From positions 1 to 64,000 of the forward strand of contig CANRFN010000005.1 in the NCBI GenBank assembly GCA_947629915.1: 64,000 nucleotides of DNA, given 5' to 3'. Below are positions 49,601-59,091 of the stretch, piece by piece (position 1 is the stretch's first letter; each line of letters begins with the position of its first letter). Both the position numbers and the translations under genes were made by a program. A model generated the notes under the pieces. That model did not search any database and had not been told where the DNA came from. It worked only from the letters and a program-made list of their open reading frames with translations. Source of the stretch: an uncultured Oscillospiraceae bacterium (lineage in GTDB: Bacteria; Bacillota; Clostridia; Oscillospirales; Oscillospiraceae).

Positions 49601-51430
49601 ATGGCATTTTTCCATGGCGTTCGTACCTACGAACAGGCTACCAGCCTCAGCACGCCTGTTGTTGCTGATGTTGGCATCCCGTTTGTTGTCGGTACGGCCC
49701 CCCTCCACACCGCAGAGAGTCCCGCAAATATCAACTTCCCCGTCCTGTGCACCAGCTTCGATGAGGCCAGAACCAAGTTGGGCTATTCCACCGACTGGAA
49801 GAAGTACACCCTGTGCGAGGTCATGCAGAGTCACTTCGAGCTGTACCAGTGCCAGCCCGTTGTTTTCTGCAACGTCCTGGATGTGAGCCGGGGCAAGACC
49901 GATCTGGCAGGAAAGGACTACACGGTCGAGGATCACCGAGTGAAGCTGCCGTTTGACGCCACGGACATCGTTGTCCGCAAGGCTACCGGCTACATTGAAG
50001 GTGACGTGATCGACACCAGGACCCTGTCCATCCCCTCTCTCAAGGAGGAGCAGTTCGGCATGAAGAACGGTGACATGATCGCGGACGACATCCGCATCAT
50101 GGCCGATGGCACCGTCACTGGTACAATCAAGTACGTGGCCAGCTATCCTGGCTTCGACCAGGGCACCCCGGAGAATCAGAGCGGGTACTACCTGCCTTTC
50201 CATCTCGGGGATGCCTACAAGGGCAAGAAGGTCAGCGTGCAGCGCATCGGCAAGGACGAGGGCAAGGTGTTCTCCGCCACTGATCAGGACTGGGTGTTCC
50301 GTCTCAAGGACAAGGATGAGGCAATCATCAAGATCACTGCTGATGAGCTGCCGGAAATCCAGCTGAACTTCGAGCAGTGCCACTTCCTTGATCCGGATGA
50401 GAAGCTGGACTTTGAGGCAGACGCAGACTACACAATCGTGTATGACGCTGATGATGATGCCTGCTATGTCGAGCTGCTCAGCTCCAGCGAGATGTTCGAT
50501 GAGGAGACCCTGTATGTGGCCGGCAAGCTCGTCAGCACCGAGTGCGATGATAGCGATATCATCTCCGGCATCGGTGTGATCGACATGTGCATGTCCACCA
50601 TCGGCACCATCCCGGACCTGATCCTGGCTCCCGGCTACTCTCACATGAGCGCCGTGGCTGCTGTCATGGCAGCTAAGGCAGCGTCCATCAACGGCCTGTT
50701 CTCCGCCAAGGCCCTGATCGACATCGACTGCGGTGCATCTGGCGCCCGGTCCTATGATCAGGTTCTGGCCAACAAGAATAAGAACAATCTGGTGGACGAT
50801 GACGAGATCGTCTGCTGGCCCATGCTCAAACTGGGCGACAAGATGTATCACATGTCCACCCAGCTCGCTGGCCTCATGGCCAAGGTGGACACCGACAACC
50901 GTGGCGTTCCGTACGAGTCTCCCTCCAATAAGAACTACCAGATGGATAGCTTGTGCCTGGAGGATGGCACCGAGGTCCTCATGACATTCGAGCAGGCCAA
51001 CGTCCTTAACTCCAACGGTGTTGTCACCGCGCTCAACTTCATGAGCAGCGGTTGGGTCTGCTGGGGCAACTACTGCGCCTGCTACCCTGCTAACACGGAT
51101 GTGAAGGACTACTTCATCCCCATCAGCCGGATGTTCACTTTCGTGGCCACTACCTGCATCAGAACCTTCTGGTCCAAGGTGGATAAGCCCATGACCAAGC
51201 TGCTCCTGGATAACATCCAGAACAGCACTCAGATCTGGCTGGATGGCCTGGTTGGCTCCAGCTATCTGCTGGGTGCTCGCGTGGAGATCAAGGGCAATGA
51301 GAACCCGCTCACCAGCCTTATGGCGGGAATCATTACCGTCCATATCTACATCACCCCGCCCAGCCCCATGCAGGAGCTGTGCTTCATTCTGGAGTACGAT
51401 CCTGCTTATGCGGAAGAGCTGCTGAAGTAA
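49601..51430 (+). CDS. Tail sheath protein
   Basis: 609 aa. Starts M-A-F-F-H-G-V-R-T-Y-E-Q-A-T, as phage sheath proteins do (P2 FI type). This establishes a contractile (myovirus) tail. The AAGGAGG site is well placed. Confidence 0.93.
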   Translation: MAFFHGVRTYEQATSLSTPVVADVGIPFVVGTAPLHTAESPANINFPVLCTSFDEARTKLGYSTDWKKYTLCEVMQSHFELYQCQPVVFCNVLDVSRGKTDLAGKDYTVEDHRVKLPFDATDIVVRKATGYIEGDVIDTRTLSIPSLKEEQFGMKNGDMIADDIRIMADGTVTGTIKYVASYPGFDQGTPENQSGYYLPFHLGDAYKGKKVSVQRIGKDEGKVFSATDQDWVFRLKDKDEAIIKITADELPEIQLNFEQCHFLDPDEKLDFEADADYTIVYDADDDACYVELLSSSEMFDEETLYVAGKLVSTECDDSDIISGIGVIDMCMSTIGTIPDLILAPGYSHMSAVAAVMAAKAASINGLFSAKALIDIDCGASGARSYDQVLANKNKNNLVDDDEIVCWPMLKLGDKMYHMSTQLAGLMAKVDTDNRGVPYESPSNKNYQMDSLCLEDGTEVLMTFEQANVLNSNGVVTALNFMSSGWVCWGNYCACYPANTDVKDYFIPISRMFTFVATTCIRTFWSKVDKPMTKLLLDNIQNSTQIWLDGLVGSSYLLGARVEIKGNENPLTSLMAGIITVHIYITPPSPMQELCFILEYDPAYAEELLK

Positions 51431-51443
51431 GGAGGGATAGACA

Positions 51444-51962
51444 ATGGCAGAGAAGCCTCAGGGTTATATCAATTTCGAGGTGTACGAGGACGCGGTCAAC
51501 TACATCGGCCTCGCCAGCGTCACTCCTCCCGACATCGCTTTTCTCACCCATTCCGTCTCTGGCGCTGGCCTGGGCGGTAATGTGGATGCTGTCATGCGTG
51601 GCATGGTGGAGGCCATGGAGGCAACCATCAACTTCCACACAGTCACTGGTGCTGCTACCACGCTCATGAAGCCTGAGAAGCATCAGCTGGATATGCGTAT
51701 CGCTGAGCAGAGCTGGGAGACTGACTCCGCAGCTCACGAGATCAACGCCGACAAGCTGATCATGCTGGTCCTCCCGAAGACCACCAGCATGGGCCAGGTT
51801 GCCCCCGCATCTGCAGCGTCCGTGTCCGGCACCTATGCAGTCTATCGGTATGAGGGCTACAAGAACGATGAAGAGCTGTGGGTCATTGACCCCATGAACT
51901 GCATCTGCCGAGTGCTTGGTACCGATTACTGGGATGAGGTCCGCAAGGCCCTCGGGAAGTAG
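51444..51962 (+). CDS. Tail tube protein (P2 FII type)
   Basis: 172 aa. It follows the sheath gene directly and matches major tail tube proteins (D-M-R-I-A-E-Q-S-W-E ...). The frame ends in TAG. Confidence 0.9.
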   Translation: MAEKPQGYINFEVYEDAVNYIGLASVTPPDIAFLTHSVSGAGLGGNVDAVMRGMVEAMEATINFHTVTGAATTLMKPEKHQLDMRIAEQSWETDSAAHEINADKLIMLVLPKTTSMGQVAPASAASVSGTYAVYRYEGYKNDEELWVIDPMNCICRVLGTDYWDEVRKALGK

Positions 51963-52034
51963 TAATACCGCGCAGAAATGGGGCGATGTAGCTTGTGCTG
52001 CATCGCCCCATATTTCAGACTAGGAGGAAATCAC

Positions 52035-52439
52035 ATGGAAGACGAGAACGTGACCAAGGGATTGGAAGAGGATGTTGATCAGGCAATCGAAGCAGAGCGT
52101 GCAGCTCAGCGGGCGGAACGGATCCGCAAGTACACGATCACCTTCAAGACGCCTTTCAAATATGAGGGGCGTGAGTATGAGAAGCTGGAATTCGACTTCG
52201 GTGCAATGACGGGCAAAGACTATCTTGCCGTTGAGGATGAGGTTATGGCCAAAGGGCGGAATGTTGTTACTGCACAGTTCAGCACTCCGTTCCTCGTTGG
52301 CCTGGCAGCTCGTGCTTGCACTACCAGGAGCGAGGACGGCAGACGTCTGCCTAGCGCTGCATTCGAGAATCTGGATATTGTCCGCTTCAACAACCTCATC
52401 ACCCGCATGAAAAATTTTTTCTGGCAGACTGTGGACTGA
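52035..52439 (+). CDS. Tail assembly chaperone, short form
   Basis: 134 aa, the in-frame product ending at TGA 52437. Sits between tube and tape measure, as gpE/gpG proteins do. See the extended form at 52035-52591. Confidence 0.85.
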   Translation: MEDENVTKGLEEDVDQAIEAERAAQRAERIRKYTITFKTPFKYEGREYEKLEFDFGAMTGKDYLAVEDEVMAKGRNVVTAQFSTPFLVGLAARACTTRSEDGRRLPSAAFENLDIVRFNNLITRMKNFFWQTVD

Positions 52440-52591
52440 ACCCACAAGAAGGCAGCTATCCACTCAGGAAGATATGCCTTGTGATGGCGCAGAACTACTA
52501 CACGCCAGTGTCGTACTGGCTATCTATCCCGCTTACGGAGCTGCGTACATGGATTCGGGCCAATAATAGACTGATGCGTGAGGAGAGATGA
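52035..52591 (+). CDS. Tail assembly chaperone, -1 frameshift form (about 185 aa)
   Basis: The slippery heptamer T-TTT-TTC is at 52415-52421 in the right phase (AAT TTT TTC). Slipping back one base continues through 56 codons (L-A-D-C-G-L-N-P ... R-L-M-R-E-E-R) to TGA 52589. Equivalent gpE+E'/gpGT fusions occur in P2 and lambda. The extension overlaps the ribosome binding site of the tape measure gene. Confidence 0.8.
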
Positions 52592-52594
52592 ACG

Positions 52595-55500
52595 GTGGCA
52601 TCACGCAAAGAGTACGAGATGGCGTTCGTCTTGAACGCTGCATTGAACGGGAATTTCAAGGGCACGATGTCCCAGGCACAGCGGGAATTCGTCACCCTCG
52701 GGAACGAGATCAAGAACCTCCAGAAGGTTCAAAACGACATCTCCAGCTACCAGAAGTACGAAAAGGCAGCGGAGTCCACTCAATCCAAGCTGGAGAACTT
52801 GCAGAAGCAGCATGATTTGTTGCAGAAGGAGATCTCCGAAACCAACGGCGATACATCGTCCTTGGAGCGTCAGGATTTGCAGCTGCAACAGCGGATTGCG
52901 GACACGGCCCAGGCGCTGGAAAACCAGAGGGGCAAGCTGGATGCGGTGGGCCAGCGCCTGAAGGAAAACGGCATTGATACCAGTAACCTGACAGGCGAGA
53001 GCGCACGGCTGGCGTCTGAGATGGGAGAACTGAAGAAGAAGCAGGACGATGCAGCCAGTAGCGCCGAGCAGTATGGTGATAAGGCCTCTGCTGGCTTTAT
53101 GGCAGCCGGTGAAGCACTGATGCAGTCCCAGCTGTTGGACAAGCTGAAAGAGCTTGGAGAAGCGTACCTGGATTGCGTACAGCTCTCCATGGGGTTTGAG
53201 ACATCCATGTCAAATGTGGCTGCTCTGTCTGGCGCAAGTGCAGACGAGATGACAGCCCTGAACGAGACGGCGAAAAACCTCGGCGCTACCACCAAGTTTA
53301 CGGCTACCGAGGCTGCGGACGCAATGGGATACATGGCCATGGCCGGCTGGAAATCCGAGCAGATGATTGCCGGTATGGATGGCGTGCTCCAGCTCGCTGC
53401 TGCATCCGGTGAGGATCTGGCCCTGACATCCGACATCGTGACGGACAACCTCACCGCATTCGGAATGAGTGCGGATGAGACAGCACGCTTCGCGGACGTC
53501 CTGGCTGCTGCTGCGACCAACTCTAATACATCAGTATCCATCATGGGCGAGACGTTTAAAAACTCCGCCTCGGTGGCTGGCGCCTTGGGGTACAGCATTG
53601 AGGACGTGGCCACGATGGTTGGCCTCATGGCCAACGCTGGAGTCAAAGGCAGCGTTGCCGGTACGGCCCTCCGCAACGTGTTCAACGGCTTGCTGGGTGG
53701 CGTTACTCTCACCAGTGACGCCTTCGGCGAGTACGAGTTTGAGGCAGTCAAAGCAGACGGTACCATGAAGAACCTGTCTGAGACTGTGGAAGAGCTGCGG
53801 TACTACTTCGACCAGATGTCAGAGTCTGAGAAAGTTGCCAATGCTCAGAACCTGGCTGGGCAGAGAGGTTATAATGGCCTCTTGGCTATCGTAAATGCGA
53901 CCGAGGCGGACTTTAATAAGCTGACCACAGCCATTAACAACAGTTCTGGCGCAGCTGCCAGGATGGCAGACATCAAGCTGGATAATCTGGCAGGACAAAT
54001 GACCCTGTTGGAGTCCGCCACAGATGCCATCAAGGTAACCATCGGAGAGCAATTCAACCCAGAACTGCGTAAGTTGGCGGAATTCGCCACAGATGCAGCA
54101 ACGAAAATCAATGACTGGATCAAGGAAAATCCTGCCCTGGTCAAGGGCGTGATTGCTGGTACAGCAGCCTTGGGTGGCCTCGTTGCAGCGATCACGAGCG
54201 CGACAATGGCAGTAAAGGCATTTAAGGCACTGAAAGCAGCGGGTGCGTTTACTGCACTGACTGGTCCTGTTGGTCTAGCTGTGGCTGGTGTCAGCCTCCT
54301 TGCTGGCGCTTATGTCGGATTAACCACAGCAGCCAAGGAGAACATGGACGCATCCTGGGAGTTAACGTCCGTAGACAGGCAGCGCAAGGAAGAGCTTGAT
54401 GCGCTGACCAAAGAGTACGAAGAAGCGTGCGAAGTATACGGAGAAGCATCTCAGGAGGCATTGTCTCTCAAGTGGAAAGTGGATGACCTCAATGCAGCGT
54501 ATGAGGCCGGGAAGCAGACCCTTGATGACTACGTAGCAACACACAATGACCTCATCGACAGCTATTGGGAGATGACAAACAGTCATGAGCAGAACAAAGA
54601 GAACATCGAGGTTGAGTCTCTCAGCGTTCTGTCTTTGATCCAAAAGCTCAGCGAATTAACAGCGACATCAGACGATGCAAAGACAAATCAAGAAGCAGTA
54701 TTAGCTGTAATTCAGAAACTGAACGAAGAAGTTCCAGAACTTGGCCTGTCATACCAGAAAGTTATCCCAGGATCCGAGGCTTTCATTGACTCCTTGGAGG
54801 AGCAAGCCAAGGCAGCAGCTCAGGCAAAACTGATGCAAGAGCGCTATGCAGAGTATGGGGATCAGCTTGTGCAGCAAACCAAGCTGGAGAACGATCACGC
54901 CAAAGCAGTCGAGAACGCGACACTGGCACAGCAGGAATATGACGAAGCCTACGAGGCCTATAGCAATGCCGTAGCAAAGTCGAAGCAGTGGGACTACACA
55001 GGGCTTGGAACTTTGCTGACTACGATGGACGAAAAGGCCGTCCTGGACAAAGCGACAGAGAACCTGGAAGCATATCGAAAGGCGGAAGAAGAGGCAGCAG
55101 CAGCTGTTGAGGACAACGCAGCCAAAATTCAGGAGTTGCAGGAGGAGTTCCGCAACTACTCCGAAGAGGTTGCAGAGGCAACGGAAGTAACATACACGTC
55201 CTCCGAAGATCTGATTGCTAGCATGCAAAGCGTGACAGATGAGATCGCCGAATTGCAAGAGGCTTACGATCAGGCATACGAATCGGCACTATCCAGCCTT
55301 AGCGGGCAGTTTACTCTCTGGGATAATCTTGACGAAAAGCTGAAGGACATCGAAGAGCATACTGTCTCACAGATGACGGACAGCTTGGCGCAACAGGCTG
55401 AGTATTGGTCAGCATATAACGATAACCTTGATATCCTGGCCTCAAAGACAGACAGCATCCAAGGCCTTGATCAGATGATTGCCAGCTTTGCCGATGGATC

Positions 55501-56158
55501 CGCAGACTCTGTGTCTGCCATCGCGAGCATGGCGTCCTCATCTGATGCCGATCTGCAACTGATGGTGGATAACTGGCTGGCAGTCCAGAGCGCACAGCAG
55601 AGTGCAGCGGAGGAGCTTGCCAAGTTCCAGACAGACTTCGATGAGCAAATGGACTCCTTGACAAAGAAGTTGGAGGAGACTGTGGAGGAAATGGACCTCA
55701 CGCAGGACGCTGCCAACCGAGGCAAAGACGCGATCCAGGCGTTCATTGATGGCGCCAATGCCAAGTACCCGGATGTGATCATCGCATTCCAAAACCTGAA
55801 GAAGGCAGCAGACAGCGCATTGCAGGGGTCTGTCGTGACAGAGACACCGACAACCACCACCAGGGGCTATGCCACTGGTACGCTGAGTGCAGAACCCGGC
55901 TGGTCCTGGGTTGGTGAGAACGGCCCGGAGCTGATGAACATGCGTGGTGGGGAGACGGTCCTCACCGCGAAGCAGTCCGCAGAAGTGGCCGGGACATCCA
56001 GCACCTTCTCCCCGCAGATCAGCATCAACATCACTGGTGGCGCTGATTCCAATACCATGGCTACCCTCCAGGCCTATTTGAATGGGGAGTTCATGGACCA
56101 GCTGAAAGAGCTGATGGAGGAGTCCCAGGCTGAGCAGACAAGGAGGCGGTATGTGTGA
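52595..56158 (+). CDS. Tape measure protein, 1187 aa
   Basis: Its length sets tail length. An N-terminal coiled coil (about 30-200), the TP901-type core (S-N-V-A-A-L-S-G-A-S ... A-M-G-Y-M-A-M-A-G-W), then a hydrophobic patch near 530-570 and a second long coiled coil (about 730-1000). GTG 52595. Confidence 0.92.
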   Translation: MASRKEYEMAFVLNAALNGNFKGTMSQAQREFVTLGNEIKNLQKVQNDISSYQKYEKAAESTQSKLENLQKQHDLLQKEISETNGDTSSLERQDLQLQQRIADTAQALENQRGKLDAVGQRLKENGIDTSNLTGESARLASEMGELKKKQDDAASSAEQYGDKASAGFMAAGEALMQSQLLDKLKELGEAYLDCVQLSMGFETSMSNVAALSGASADEMTALNETAKNLGATTKFTATEAADAMGYMAMAGWKSEQMIAGMDGVLQLAAASGEDLALTSDIVTDNLTAFGMSADETARFADVLAAAATNSNTSVSIMGETFKNSASVAGALGYSIEDVATMVGLMANAGVKGSVAGTALRNVFNGLLGGVTLTSDAFGEYEFEAVKADGTMKNLSETVEELRYYFDQMSESEKVANAQNLAGQRGYNGLLAIVNATEADFNKLTTAINNSSGAAARMADIKLDNLAGQMTLLESATDAIKVTIGEQFNPELRKLAEFATDAATKINDWIKENPALVKGVIAGTAALGGLVAAITSATMAVKAFKALKAAGAFTALTGPVGLAVAGVSLLAGAYVGLTTAAKENMDASWELTSVDRQRKEELDALTKEYEEACEVYGEASQEALSLKWKVDDLNAAYEAGKQTLDDYVATHNDLIDSYWEMTNSHEQNKENIEVESLSVLSLIQKLSELTATSDDAKTNQEAVLAVIQKLNEEVPELGLSYQKVIPGSEAFIDSLEEQAKAAAQAKLMQERYAEYGDQLVQQTKLENDHAKAVENATLAQQEYDEAYEAYSNAVAKSKQWDYTGLGTLLTTMDEKAVLDKATENLEAYRKAEEEAAAAVEDNAAKIQELQEEFRNYSEEVAEATEVTYTSSEDLIASMQSVTDEIAELQEAYDQAYESALSSLSGQFTLWDNLDEKLKDIEEHTVSQMTDSLAQQAEYWSAYNDNLDILASKTDSIQGLDQMIASFADGSADSVSAIASMASSSDADLQLMVDNWLAVQSAQQSAAEELAKFQTDFDEQMDSLTKKLEETVEEMDLTQDAANRGKDAIQAFIDGANAKYPDVIIAFQNLKKAADSALQGSVVTETPTTTTRGYATGTLSAEPGWSWVGENGPELMNMRGGETVLTAKQSAEVAGTSSTFSPQISINITGGADSNTMATLQAYLNGEFMDQLKELMEESQAEQTRRRYV

Positions 56159-56364
56159 CAACCTATCGGACCACCCAGGGCGATATGTGGGACAGCATTG
56201 CATACCGCATTATGGGCAGCACAAAGTATACAGATCTGCTGATCCGGGCGAACCGGCAGCACATCAACACCTTCTTCTTCCCCGCCGGCATTAACCTGAC
56301 AGTGCCGGATGTGGATGAGCCGATCTATGACAAACTCCCGCCCTGGAAGGTGGTACCCGGATGA
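56155..56364 (+). CDS. Tail protein X (LysM-like), 69 aa
   Basis: GTG 56155 overlaps the tape measure stop. D-M-W-D-S-I-A-Y-R-I-M-G and the final P-P-W-K-V match P2 gpX. Confidence 0.82.
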   Translation: MTTYRTTQGDMWDSIAYRIMGSTKYTDLLIRANRQHINTFFFPAGINLTVPDVDEPIYDKLPPWKVVPG

Positions 56365-58016
56365 GCGACAAGGCAAGACGCACCGCGTACACCGTGGTAT
56401 TCGATGGGGCGGACATCACGACAAACCTTGCGCCGTATCTCCTCAGTCTCACCTACGTGGACAAGGAGGAGGACGAGTCGGACGAGCTCACAATTGAGGT
56501 CCAGGACCGGGATGGCATCTGGATGCAGCAGTGGCTCAGTAAGGCCGTTGTCGCTGCTGCTACCAGTGCAGCCGGAACCGGCACCACCGAAGAGACTACG
56601 GACTACGTTGTTACATCTCCTACCGGCGTTAAGACCAGAGAGGATGCGACACCAAACAGCAAAGCAGCAGGGTCCATCCCTGGAGGTTCCACTGTTGCCG
56701 TAACAAACGTTTCCAATGGATGGGCGGACCTCACCATGGCCGGCAGGATGCTCCACCTGAAGGATGATTACATCCGCCCTGTTGGCATTGATGCGAATGG
56801 GAACACAATCTACGGGGACCCGATCAAGCCGGGAGGAAAGCCGAATCTGCCACCTGCTCCGGCTACGGTATCCCCAAAGCCAATCATGCCGGTACCTTCG
56901 GGCAACTCTGATAACTCCGTTAACTCTGATAACTCAGCGCCAATAGCTCTGATGTCTGCCAGAGGTAATCCGGCTATCATGCCGATGCGGATGCTTAACC
57001 AGTACCCGGAGATGGTGCAACTGGCACTCACCGAGTCCAGCGGTGGTGGAGGAGAGAAGCCCCCAGCAAGGACAGTAGACCCAACACCGAAGCCAGCCTC
57101 CGGGGGCGGTGGAAGCAGCGGAGGATCTACGGCAGTCAACAAGCAATCAGCATCTGGGACACTGGGGCCGTCTACGGTCCTCAAGATCCAGGCCACGATA
57201 ATCCCGCAGTACTGGGGCAACGATGTGCCTCTGGACTGCGGGCAATTTGAGCTTGATAGCGTCAAGGCTTCCGGGCCTGAGGCAAAGGTGACCATCAAGG
57301 CCATGGCTCTGCCCTACACGTCAACAATCAGGCAGACAAAGAAGACCAAGGCCTGGGAGGGATACAACCTATCCGGTATCGTGGCTGAGGTCGCTGGCAA
57401 TGCCGGCATGGCCAACATGTACCAGTCCAGCAACGATCCGACTTATGCCCGGGCTGAGCAGTACAAGGAGAGCGACATCGCCTTTATCTCCCGCCTGTGC
57501 CATGACGCAGGGCTGTCTTTGAAATGCACCAACAACTCCATCGTGATCTTCGATCAGAAGGAATTCGAGGGCAAGAGCGAGGTCCTCACCATCAAGTACG
57601 GGGACAAGAGCTACACCAGCTACAACCTGACTGTTGGCACGTCCGACACTGAGTATCAGTCCTGCCGGGTGTCCTACACGGATCCGGCAACCGGAATGGT
57701 GATTGAGGGCATTGCAAAGGTGGAGGACTACGGAGCCGATAAAAAGAACAATCAGCAGCTGGAGATTACCGCCAAGGTGTCCTCTGCTGCTGAGGCAAAG
57801 CAGCTGGCTGAGAAGCACCTGAGACTCCAGAACAAGCTGGCCAAAAGCTGCACCTTCAACATGCCCGGGAACACCGCGATGCTGGCAGGATGCACGGTGA
57901 AGCTGGAGGGCTGGGGCCTGTGGGATGGGAAGTACATCATCAAACAGGCCACGCACAAGATCAAGGACGAATACACCACGTCCATCAACCTTCGGAACGT
58001 GCTGGAGGGATACTGA
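56361..58016 (+). CDS. Late control D/baseplate hub protein with SH3 insertion
   Basis: 551 aa. The N-terminal and C-terminal parts are the P2 gpD (T4 gp27-like) hub. Between them is an SH3b-like insertion (about 85-150: V-K-T-R-E-D-A-T-P-N-S ... G-W-A-D-L) with a Pro/Gly/Ser linker. The insertion could bind peptidoglycan during entry. It overlaps both neighbours. Confidence 0.82.
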   Translation: MSDKARRTAYTVVFDGADITTNLAPYLLSLTYVDKEEDESDELTIEVQDRDGIWMQQWLSKAVVAAATSAAGTGTTEETTDYVVTSPTGVKTREDATPNSKAAGSIPGGSTVAVTNVSNGWADLTMAGRMLHLKDDYIRPVGIDANGNTIYGDPIKPGGKPNLPPAPATVSPKPIMPVPSGNSDNSVNSDNSAPIALMSARGNPAIMPMRMLNQYPEMVQLALTESSGGGGEKPPARTVDPTPKPASGGGGSSGGSTAVNKQSASGTLGPSTVLKIQATIIPQYWGNDVPLDCGQFELDSVKASGPEAKVTIKAMALPYTSTIRQTKKTKAWEGYNLSGIVAEVAGNAGMANMYQSSNDPTYARAEQYKESDIAFISRLCHDAGLSLKCTNNSIVIFDQKEFEGKSEVLTIKYGDKSYTSYNLTVGTSDTEYQSCRVSYTDPATGMVIEGIAKVEDYGADKKNNQQLEITAKVSSAAEAKQLAEKHLRLQNKLAKSCTFNMPGNTAMLAGCTVKLEGWGLWDGKYIIKQATHKIKDEYTTSINLRNVLEGY

Positions 58017-58348
58017 TGATTGCACATGACATCGTCCGTATTGGTGTTGTAACAGCCATTGACAACGGGGCGAGAAAGGCCCGAGTGAAGTTCCCGGACA
58101 TCAATATGACGTCTGACTGGCTCTGGGTGCTCGACACTCACCCGCACATCCCTGACTACGATCCGACACCCCAGCGGACGGAGTACGAGGCCGGCGGATC
58201 TGGAGACCCCGCATTTGAGTCCCACAAGCACGATCTGATCATTAAGCCCTGGATGCCCCTCATCAATGACATTGTGGTGTGCGTGTTCGTTGACGTACAT
58301 GATGGCACCGGCATTGTCCTGGGGCGGATAGGCCCATCCCAGGCGTAA
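58016..58348 (+). CDS. Baseplate assembly/spike protein V-like, 110 aa
   Basis: Short OB-fold-type protein (R-I-G-V-V-T-A-I-D ... A-R-V-K-F-P-D) without a long spike tail. Shares the TGATG overlap with gpD. Confidence 0.7.
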   Translation: MIAHDIVRIGVVTAIDNGARKARVKFPDINMTSDWLWVLDTHPHIPDYDPTPQRTEYEAGGSGDPAFESHKHDLIIKPWMPLINDIVVCVFVDVHDGTGIVLGRIGPSQA

Positions 58349-58361
58349 AGGAGGGCTGACC

Positions 58362-58763
58362 ATGGCCAATATTGGCTCTCTTGGAGACATCACCTTCCAG
58401 GTGAGCAGCGAGACGGTGAAGACCCTGGACAACATGACGTGGAGCGGATCAGCCCGGTACGGCTCCCATCAGGTGCACCTGGGCAACACACTGTCAGAGT
58501 TTTCCGGCGTGGATCTGGACACCATCACGTTTGACATGTACTTGTCTGTATATCTTGGAGTCAACCCAATGGACGACATTGTTACACTGTTTGGCTACGA
58601 GCGAGACGGTACAAACCTTTCGTTTATCGTTGGCGATAAGGTGTACGGGAAGTACCGGTGGAACGTGTTAAGCCACAAGGTCAAGATTGAGACCTACGAC
58701 AACGCCGGCAACATGACCAGTGTCACGATCAGCGTGACGCTGAAAGAGTATACGAAGGGGTGA
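58362..58763 (+). CDS. Tail protein U-like (P2 gpU family), 133 aa
   Basis: Compact beta-rich protein placed after the spike gene, ahead of gp25. The F-x-V-S-S-E-T-V-K-T ... G-V-N-P pattern fits gpU. Confidence 0.72.
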   Translation: MANIGSLGDITFQVSSETVKTLDNMTWSGSARYGSHQVHLGNTLSEFSGVDLDTITFDMYLSVYLGVNPMDDIVTLFGYERDGTNLSFIVGDKVYGKYRWNVLSHKVKIETYDNAGNMTSVTISVTLKEYTKG

Positions 58764-58767
58764 TCAG

Positions 58768-59091
58768 ATGGCACGAGTAAAAATCCGCCCAGCTGACCTC
58801 CGAAACATCAGCATTGACGAACAGGACACGGTGAAATCCGTGATTCAAAACATTGCCGTCCTGCTCAGCACCAGGAAGGGCACGGTCCCGATGTATCGGG
58901 AATTCGGCCTTGACTGGCGGGCACTGGACAAGCCGATGCCCCGCGCTCTGCAGCTGCTCCGCGTGGACATCAAAGAAGCAATTGAGGAGTTTGAGCCCAG
59001 GGCGCAGGTGCTGTCCATCGAATTTGAGGCGGACGCATCGAACCCTGGCATGCTGATCTCCTCGGTGGAGGTGGAGATCCTTGAGCAGTAG
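58768..59091 (+). CDS. GPW/gp25-like baseplate wedge protein
   Basis: 107 aa with the gp25 pattern (R-K-G-T-V-P-M-Y-R-E-F-G-L-D). Baseplate wedge. Ends in TAG and overlaps the next start. Confidence 0.88.
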   Translation: MARVKIRPADLRNISIDEQDTVKSVIQNIAVLLSTRKGTVPMYREFGLDWRALDKPMPRALQLLRVDIKEAIEEFEPRAQVLSIEFEADASNPGMLISSVEVEILEQ

